Of a stretch of DNA of 9,757 bases, positions 6,152 to 9,757 are shown piece after piece. Origin of the DNA: an uncultured Ruminococcus sp. (GTDB lineage Bacteria; Bacillota; Clostridia; Oscillospirales; Ruminococcaceae); NCBI GenBank assembly GCA_937894495.1, contig CALCRR010000240.1, positions 1 through 9,757 of the forward strand. Reading direction: 5' to 3'. Numbering within the stretch: position 1 is the first letter of the stretch; each line of letters starts with the position of its first letter. The notes below the pieces were generated by a model, which saw only the letters and a program-made list of their open reading frames with translations, was not told the DNA's origin and made no database searches. The position numbers and the translations under genes were made by a program.

Positions 6152-6179
6152 TCTTACATCTTACATCTTACATCTAAAA
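6152..6179 (+). repeat. Right part of split heptamer array, abutting the rsuA ribosome binding site
   Basis: Three perfect TCTTACA units (6152-6172) are followed by the closing unit TCTAAAA (6173-6179). The final A bases of the closing unit run directly into the Shine-Dalgarno AAGGAG (6178-6183) of rsuA, so array and translation signal physically overlap. Together with 5961-5974 the reconstructed array has six units. Confidence 0.85.
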
Positions 6180-6183
6180 GGAG
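6178..6183 (+). promoter_or_regulatory. Ribosome binding site of rsuA
   Basis: AAGGAG lies 5 bases before the ATG at 6189. It is 17 bases before the next in-frame ATG (Met5, 6201), which decides the start. No convincing promoter for rsuA was found between 5914 and 6177. Transcription may come from within the inserted element or by read-through. Confidence 0.75.
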
Positions 6184-6188
6184 CCTGA

Positions 6189-6938
6189 ATGGGAGAAAAA
6201 ATGCGGCTGGACAGGCTGGTGGCTTCGCAGATATACGGAGTCTCCAGAGCAGATGTCAAAAAGCTCTGCCTTAAAAAGAAAATATCGGTGAACGGGCGGC
6301 TCATGGCAAGGTCCGACACCAAGGTGGATACCGACGACGAGATAGTTGTTGACGGCAGACGGATAGTCTATAAAAAGCATATTTATATCATGCTCAACAA
6401 GCCGAAGGGCGTGGTGTGCTCCACCAAAGACGGCATATCACAAACCGTGCTGGAGCTTGTGCCGAAGGAGCTTTACAGAGAGGGGCTGTTCCCTGCCGGG
6501 CGGCTGGATAAGGACACCGAGGGCTTTGTGCTGCTTACCGATGACGGTGAGCTGGCGCATAAAATGCTCTCCCCCAGAAGCCATGTGCCGAAAACCTATT
6601 TTGTAAGGCTTGAAAAGCCCTGGGAGCAGGGCTACTCGGATATAATGTCAAAGGGCATGACCATAAGCGGCGAGAATGGCGGCGAAGATGAAAAATGTCT
6701 GCCTGCCGAGCTTACACTGTCGGCTGATAATAACTGCGAGTGTACCCTCACCCTGCATGAGGGAAAGTACCACCAGGTCAAGAGAATGTTTTCTGAGCTT
6801 GGCAATAAGGTGGTCTATCTTAAACGTATAAGTATCGGAGATATGGCGCTTGACGAAAACCTTGCCCTTGGTGAGTGTTTGGAAATACTGCACAAAGATG
6901 TTGAAAGTTTATTGACACCAAAACAGGACAAATGGTAA
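6189..6938 (+). CDS. rsuA: 16S rRNA pseudouridine synthase RsuA
   Basis: The 249-residue cytoplasmic enzyme has an N-terminal S4 RNA-binding domain (about 5-60; RLDRLVASQ...VKKLCLKKKISVNG). This is followed by the RsuA/RluB/E/F pseudouridine synthase domain. The catalytic motif GRLDKDTEGFVLLTDDG (104-120) holds Asp107, and MLNKPKG (68-74) is the conserved entry strand. The EGKYHQVKRMF segment (191-201) is of the RsuA type rather than the EGRN(R/E)V type of RluB. It should isomerise one uridine of 16S rRNA (U516 in E. coli numbering) during small-subunit assembly. The length is normal. It sits alone on the plus strand after the repeat region, with 156 bases before the next gene. No distinct terminator follows. 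The RsuA versus RluB/RluF assignment is likely but motif-based. Confidence 0.9.
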   Translation: MGEKMRLDRLVASQIYGVSRADVKKLCLKKKISVNGRLMARSDTKVDTDDEIVVDGRRIVYKKHIYIMLNKPKGVVCSTKDGISQTVLELVPKELYREGLFPAGRLDKDTEGFVLLTDDGELAHKMLSPRSHVPKTYFVRLEKPWEQGYSDIMSKGMTISGENGGEDEKCLPAELTLSADNNCECTLTLHEGKYHQVKRMFSELGNKVVYLKRISIGDMALDENLALGECLEILHKDVESLLTPKQDKW

Positions 6939-7010
6939 TTTATGGCAGCGATTTAAAAATTTTCGTCAATATACATAAGGAGATATAGTAAAGTTTAGTA
7001 AAAAAAACTC

Positions 7011-7039
7011 TTGCTACTTCGTTAAAAATTTGTTATTAT
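7011..7039 (+). promoter_or_regulatory. Promoter of the MsmK-type ATPase gene
   Basis: TTGCTA (7011-7016) and TATTAT (7034-7039) are separated by 17 bases, with TGT before the -10 (extended -10). Transcription would start near 7046. The small palindrome ACTAAT/ATTAGT at 7049-7066 would lie at the very 5' end of the RNA or act as an operator just downstream of the start. Confidence 0.65.
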
Positions 7040-7048
7040 ATTATTGTA

Positions 7049-7066
7049 ACTAATGCGGATATTAGT
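7049..7066. promoter_or_regulatory. Small palindrome at the msmK transcription start, possible operator
   Basis: ACTAAT (7049-7054) and ATTAGT (7061-7066) are perfect inverted copies around six bases (GCGGAT). The site follows the predicted start point by a few bases, a typical repressor position. It lacks the central CG of a LacI operator. It could be chance. Confidence 0.3.
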
Positions 7067-7094
7067 AATAATTTCTATAGGGAGGTTCTTTTTA

Positions 7095-8237
7095 ATGGCA
7101 AGCGTATCATTAAGAGAAATTTATAAGAAGTATGCCGGCGGAGTTATCGCCGTATCTGACTTCAACATCGAGATCAAGGATAAGGAGTTTATTATCCTGG
7201 TAGGTCCTTCGGGCTGTGGTAAGTCCACTACCCTGAGAATGATCGCAGGTCTTGAGGAGATCAGTGAGGGTGAGCTCTACATCGGTGACAGACTCGTAAA
7301 CGACATTGCTCCTAAGGACAGAGATATTGCGATGGTTTTCCAGAACTACGCTCTTTATCCTCACATGACAGTTTTCGAGAACATGGCATTTGGTCTTAAA
7401 CTGAGAAAGGTACCTAAGGACGAGATCGCAAGAAAGGTTGAAGAGGCAGGAAGGATCCTCGACATCTCTCACCTTCTCGACAGAAAGCCTAAGGCTCTTT
7501 CCGGTGGTCAGAGACAGAGAGTTGCTCTTGGCAGAGCTATCGTTCGTGAGCCTCAGGTATTCCTGCTTGACGAGCCTCTGTCAAACCTGGACGCTAAGCT
7601 GAGAGCACAGATGAGAACTGAGATCTCCAAGCTCCACAAGAAGCTGGGTACAACATTTATCTACGTAACACATGACCAGACTGAGGCTATGACCATGGGC
7701 GACCGTATCGTAGTTATGAAGGACGGTTACATCCAGCAGATCGACACACCTACAAACCTTTACAACAACCCTGTTAACCAGTTCGTTGCAGGCTTCATCG
7801 GCTCACCTCAGATGAACTTCATCGACTCAAAGCTGCTGAAGGTAAACGGCAAGTATGTTGTTGAGTTCGGTTCTGAAGATACAAAGACCTCAAGAGGCGT
7901 TAAGTATCAGGTAGAGATCCCCGAGGCAAAGGCTGATCCCGAGGCACTTGAGCCGTTGGTAGATCAGGAAGTAGTTCTCGGTGTTCGTCCCGAGTGTATC
8001 CACGATGAAGAAATGTTCATCTCTGCTGCTAAGACAGGCGTTATCAACGCACAGGTTGAAGTAACAGAAATGATGGGTGCTGAGACATATCTGTACCTCA
8101 ACTGCGAGGGTATCCCGCTGACAGCAAGAGTTTCGCCAAGATCAACAGCAAGACCTCAGGACGAGATCCAGGTAGCTCTTGATCCTAACAGGATCCACAT
8201 CTTCGATAAGGAGACAGAGAAGTCTGTTATAAACTAA
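7095..8237 (+). CDS. msmK: MsmK/UgpC/MalK-type sugar ABC transporter ATP-binding protein
   Basis: The 380-residue ATPase belongs to the CUT1 carbohydrate importer class. Motifs are complete: Walker A GPSGCGKST (37-45), Q-loop Gln83, signature LSGGQRQR (135-142), Walker B VFLLDEP (155-161) and switch His193. The C-terminal TOBE/regulatory domain (about 243-370) includes GVRPECIHDE, typical of MalK/MsmK. It energises uptake of oligosaccharides together with two membrane permeases and a binding protein. None is encoded here, as is usual for Firmicutes, where one MsmK can serve several importers. I chose the ATG at 7095 because GGAGG (7081-7085) lies 9 bases upstream; an in-frame ATG at 7053 has no ribosome binding site and would add 14 atypical residues. 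Codon choice (AGA, CGT, GTA, ACA, CTT) differs visibly from the neighbours, which favour GC-ending codons, as expected for high expression. It has its own promoter and terminator. Which sugars it serves is unknown. Confidence 0.93.
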   Translation: MASVSLREIYKKYAGGVIAVSDFNIEIKDKEFIILVGPSGCGKSTTLRMIAGLEEISEGELYIGDRLVNDIAPKDRDIAMVFQNYALYPHMTVFENMAFGLKLRKVPKDEIARKVEEAGRILDISHLLDRKPKALSGGQRQRVALGRAIVREPQVFLLDEPLSNLDAKLRAQMRTEISKLHKKLGTTFIYVTHDQTEAMTMGDRIVVMKDGYIQQIDTPTNLYNNPVNQFVAGFIGSPQMNFIDSKLLKVNGKYVVEFGSEDTKTSRGVKYQVEIPEAKADPEALEPLVDQEVVLGVRPECIHDEEMFISAAKTGVINAQVEVTEMMGAETYLYLNCEGIPLTARVSPRSTARPQDEIQVALDPNRIHIFDKETEKSVIN

Positions 8238-8262
8238 TATAGTTTGAATTTAAGTTAAAGCT

Positions 8263-8301
8263 TTCCGCTTCTTCTCTTTCGGGGAGGAGCGGAATTTTTT
8301 T
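8263..8301 (+). terminator. Rho-independent terminator after the MsmK-type gene
   Basis: TTCCGCTTCTTC (8263-8274) pairs with GGAGGAGCGGAA (8283-8294) as a 12-bp stem that includes G-U pairs, followed at once by seven T (8295-8301). It starts 25 bases after the stop codon. It should separate msmK from the downstream esterase gene. Confidence 0.9.
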
Positions 8302-8365
8302 CCGTCTGAGGCAGGCGCATAAAGCTCTGCCGGGTATGCTCATTCAGATATGAAAGGAAAAATCT

Positions 8366-9643
8366 ATGAAACTAAAAAAACTGACCGCTGTACTGACAGC
8401 TGTTATCTTAGCTGCGGCTCTTGCAGGCTGTGAGCCCGGGGGCGAGAGCTATACCGATAATTCATCAGGCAAGGCTGCAAGCTCAGAAAGTACGGCACAG
8501 CCTGAGACCGATGAAAGCTCGCAGCCCGAAAAGCAGCCCGAGACCGATGAGGAGTGGGAGCAGGCTATGCTCGATAAGGCTATGGTGAGCTACGGCAATA
8601 CTGTGCTGGTGCAGAACGTTATAAACAAGGCGCAGTCGGGTGAGGAGGTCACGCTGGCGTATCTGGGGGGCTCTATCACCGAGGGCATCTCGGCAGGTCC
8701 CGAGGACTGCTATGCAAAGCTCAGCTATGACTATTTTGCCGAAAAGTTCGGCACGGGGGATAATGTAAAATACCATAATGCAGGTCTAAGCGGCACCCCC
8801 TCAAAGCTGGGAGTATTAAGGCTGGACAGAGATGTGCTATCAGCCGACCCCGACCTTGTGTTCATAGAATTTGCGGTGAACGACGGCACCGAGCCCGAAT
8901 ACCGCAACGCCTATGAGTCAATAGTGCAGACGCTGCTTAAAAAGAATATCGCAGTGGTGCTGCTGTTCTCGGTGACGGAAAGCGACCACTCGGCGCAGGA
9001 CTATATGAAGGAGATAGGCGAGGCTTACCGCCTGCCCATGATATCCTACTGCGACGCCCTGAGATATCTGTTTGAGAATGACCGAATGACCTGGCAGGAT
9101 TTCTCCGACGACCAGTCTCACCCCAACTATGAGGGTCACAAGCTGGTGGCAAGCATGATAGACTACTACTTCGACACGGTGATGGACGTCCCTGCCGAGG
9201 GGGACTATGTAATGCCCATAGAGCCTGTGAACTCCCCCAGAGAGGTGGACGCCCATATGTATGAGAACGACACCCTGACCCCCGTGGAGACAGGCAGCTG
9301 GAGGGAGGGCTCCACCATTGCCAGCTTTGACAAGGGCTGGACCCACGAGGACAGCGCAGGCAACGACCCCATTGTTTTTGAGATGGACGCAAAGTTCGTT
9401 TACATGATATTCAAGGAGGTACAGTCGGGACCCTACGGAAAGCTGCACGTTAAGGTGACAGCCGACGGCGAGGTATATGACGAGACCGACTACGACACAG
9501 TCAGCCCCTCGGGCTGGGGCAACGCACAGGTGCAGAATATCGCCATGATGCCCTCTGTTACCCACTACAGGATAGAGATATCAATGGCTGAGGGCGAAGA
9601 AGAGACCTTCGGACAGCTTTTGGGATTTGGATACACAACGTAA
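8366..9643 (+). CDS. SGNH/GDSL-hydrolase-family lipoprotein (putative carbohydrate or surface esterase)
   Basis: This is a 425-residue exported lipoprotein. The signal peptide ends in LAGC with Cys22, and a Ser/Glu/Pro-rich linker (about 24-64) has two PETDE repeats. The SGNH domain (about 95-272) has all four catalytic blocks: GGSITEG with Ser103, NAGLSG with Gly140, FAVND with Asn172, and DDQSHPN with Asp249 and His252. Such enzymes remove acyl groups, often acetyl, from sugars or lipids. The C-terminal 150 residues (about 275-425) form a second, probably beta-rich domain without motifs I recognise; a carbohydrate-binding role is possible but unproven. The substrate is unknown. A short AAAGG site lies upstream of the ATG. 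The gene follows the msmK terminator by 64 bases, and no clear promoter was found in that gap. It is the second SGNH-type lipoprotein in the window, beside the DHHW protein. Confidence 0.9.
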   Translation: MKLKKLTAVLTAVILAAALAGCEPGGESYTDNSSGKAASSESTAQPETDESSQPEKQPETDEEWEQAMLDKAMVSYGNTVLVQNVINKAQSGEEVTLAYLGGSITEGISAGPEDCYAKLSYDYFAEKFGTGDNVKYHNAGLSGTPSKLGVLRLDRDVLSADPDLVFIEFAVNDGTEPEYRNAYESIVQTLLKKNIAVVLLFSVTESDHSAQDYMKEIGEAYRLPMISYCDALRYLFENDRMTWQDFSDDQSHPNYEGHKLVASMIDYYFDTVMDVPAEGDYVMPIEPVNSPREVDAHMYENDTLTPVETGSWREGSTIASFDKGWTHEDSAGNDPIVFEMDAKFVYMIFKEVQSGPYGKLHVKVTADGEVYDETDYDTVSPSGWGNAQVQNIAMMPSVTHYRIEISMAEGEEETFGQLLGFGYTT

Positions 9644-9670
9644 ATAAAGATATCGAGGGTTCAGGGCATA

Positions 9671-9695
9671 AAAAACGGGCGAACGATGTTCGCCC
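9671..9695 (-). terminator. Hairpin with T-run on the minus strand, probable terminator
   Basis: GGGCGAAC (9677-9684) and GTTCGCCC (9688-9695) are perfect inverted copies around GAT. On the minus strand the stem is followed after one base by a T-run (complement of the A-run 9671-9675), so it fits an intrinsic terminator for a convergent minus-strand gene beyond the window. On the plus strand there is no T-run after the stem, so it is less convincing as the end of the esterase gene. It is also the left part of the repeat at 9677-9757. Confidence 0.6.
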
Positions 9696-9757
9696 CTACA
9701 GACCTTGAAATTAGAAGGTCTGATGAAATTATATAAAACAAATGTCTGTAGGGGCGG
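9677..9757. repeat. Palindromic intergenic repeat cut by the window edge
   Basis: CGCCCCTACAGAC (9691-9703) and GTCTGTAGGGGCG (9744-9756) are perfect 13-base inverted copies. The left one is the extension of the GGGCGAAC/GTTCGCCC hairpin, so a matching hairpin is expected just past base 9757. A further perfect pair, AGACCTT/AAGGTCT (9700-9706, 9715-9721), lies inside. There is no coding capacity. Its form suggests a small mobile or repetitive element whose right half is missing from the window. Confidence 0.7.

Noticed and set aside
7053..7094. Upstream in-frame start for the MsmK-type protein
   Set aside because: There is no Shine-Dalgarno sequence before 7053. The ATG at 7095 has GGAGG at the right spacing and gives the usual MsmK N-terminus.
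8918..9565. 215-residue minus-strand ORF opposite the SGNH gene
   Set aside because: The plus-strand frame has a lipobox and all SGNH catalytic blocks. The reverse frame has no recognisable motif and arises from codon bias.

Overview
The window looks like a chromosomal segment of a Gram-positive gut or rumen anaerobe, most likely a Ruminococcus or close Ruminococcaceae/Oscillospiraceae relative. This is an inference. The strongest clue is a complete type I dockerin (two D-x-N-x-D-type calcium loops) on a CotH-family protein. Other support: three lipoproteins with classical lipoboxes, strong GGAGG-type ribosome binding sites, sigma-A promoters with extended -10 elements, and a MsmK-type sugar ABC ATPase. 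No rRNA, tRNA or CRISPR array was seen.

Layout. The left third (66-4501) is on the minus strand. A LacI-family regulator (3428-4501) is followed by 509 bases without a gene (2919-3427). That gap holds two large imperfect inverted repeats, a LacI/CcpA-type operator-like site and a near-consensus promoter. Then comes a two-gene operon: a secreted CotH kinase-like protein with a C-terminal dockerin (1242-2918) and, 3 bases after its stop, a DHHW/AlgX-like lipoprotein (66-1238). The right two thirds are on the plus strand: a WG-repeat lipoprotein (4984-5913), the 16S rRNA pseudouridine synthase RsuA (6189-6938), a MsmK/UgpC-type ABC ATPase (7095-8237) with its own promoter and terminator, and an SGNH/GDSL esterase-like lipoprotein (8366-9643). 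The 482 bases between lacI and the WG gene (4502-4983) hold divergent promoters, a strong stem-loop and a heptamer repeat array. The right edge enters another palindromic repeat.

How the genes may work together. Four of the seven proteins are exported, and three carry lipid anchors. The dockerin-CotH protein and two SGNH-type putative O-acyl esterases or transferases point to modification of surface proteins or plant polysaccharides. LacI and MsmK belong to sugar sensing and uptake. The sugar is not identifiable here, and a shared regulon is inference.

The most unusual content is intergenic. There are several arrays of 7-bp tandem repeats (TCTTRCN, NACTAGC and AATTATG types), and arrays of different type are joined in one continuous 7-nt register. 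Between the WG gene and rsuA, one such array appears to be split by a 174-bp element with inverted ends. Removing that element and one copy of a 3-bp duplication restores an uninterrupted array.
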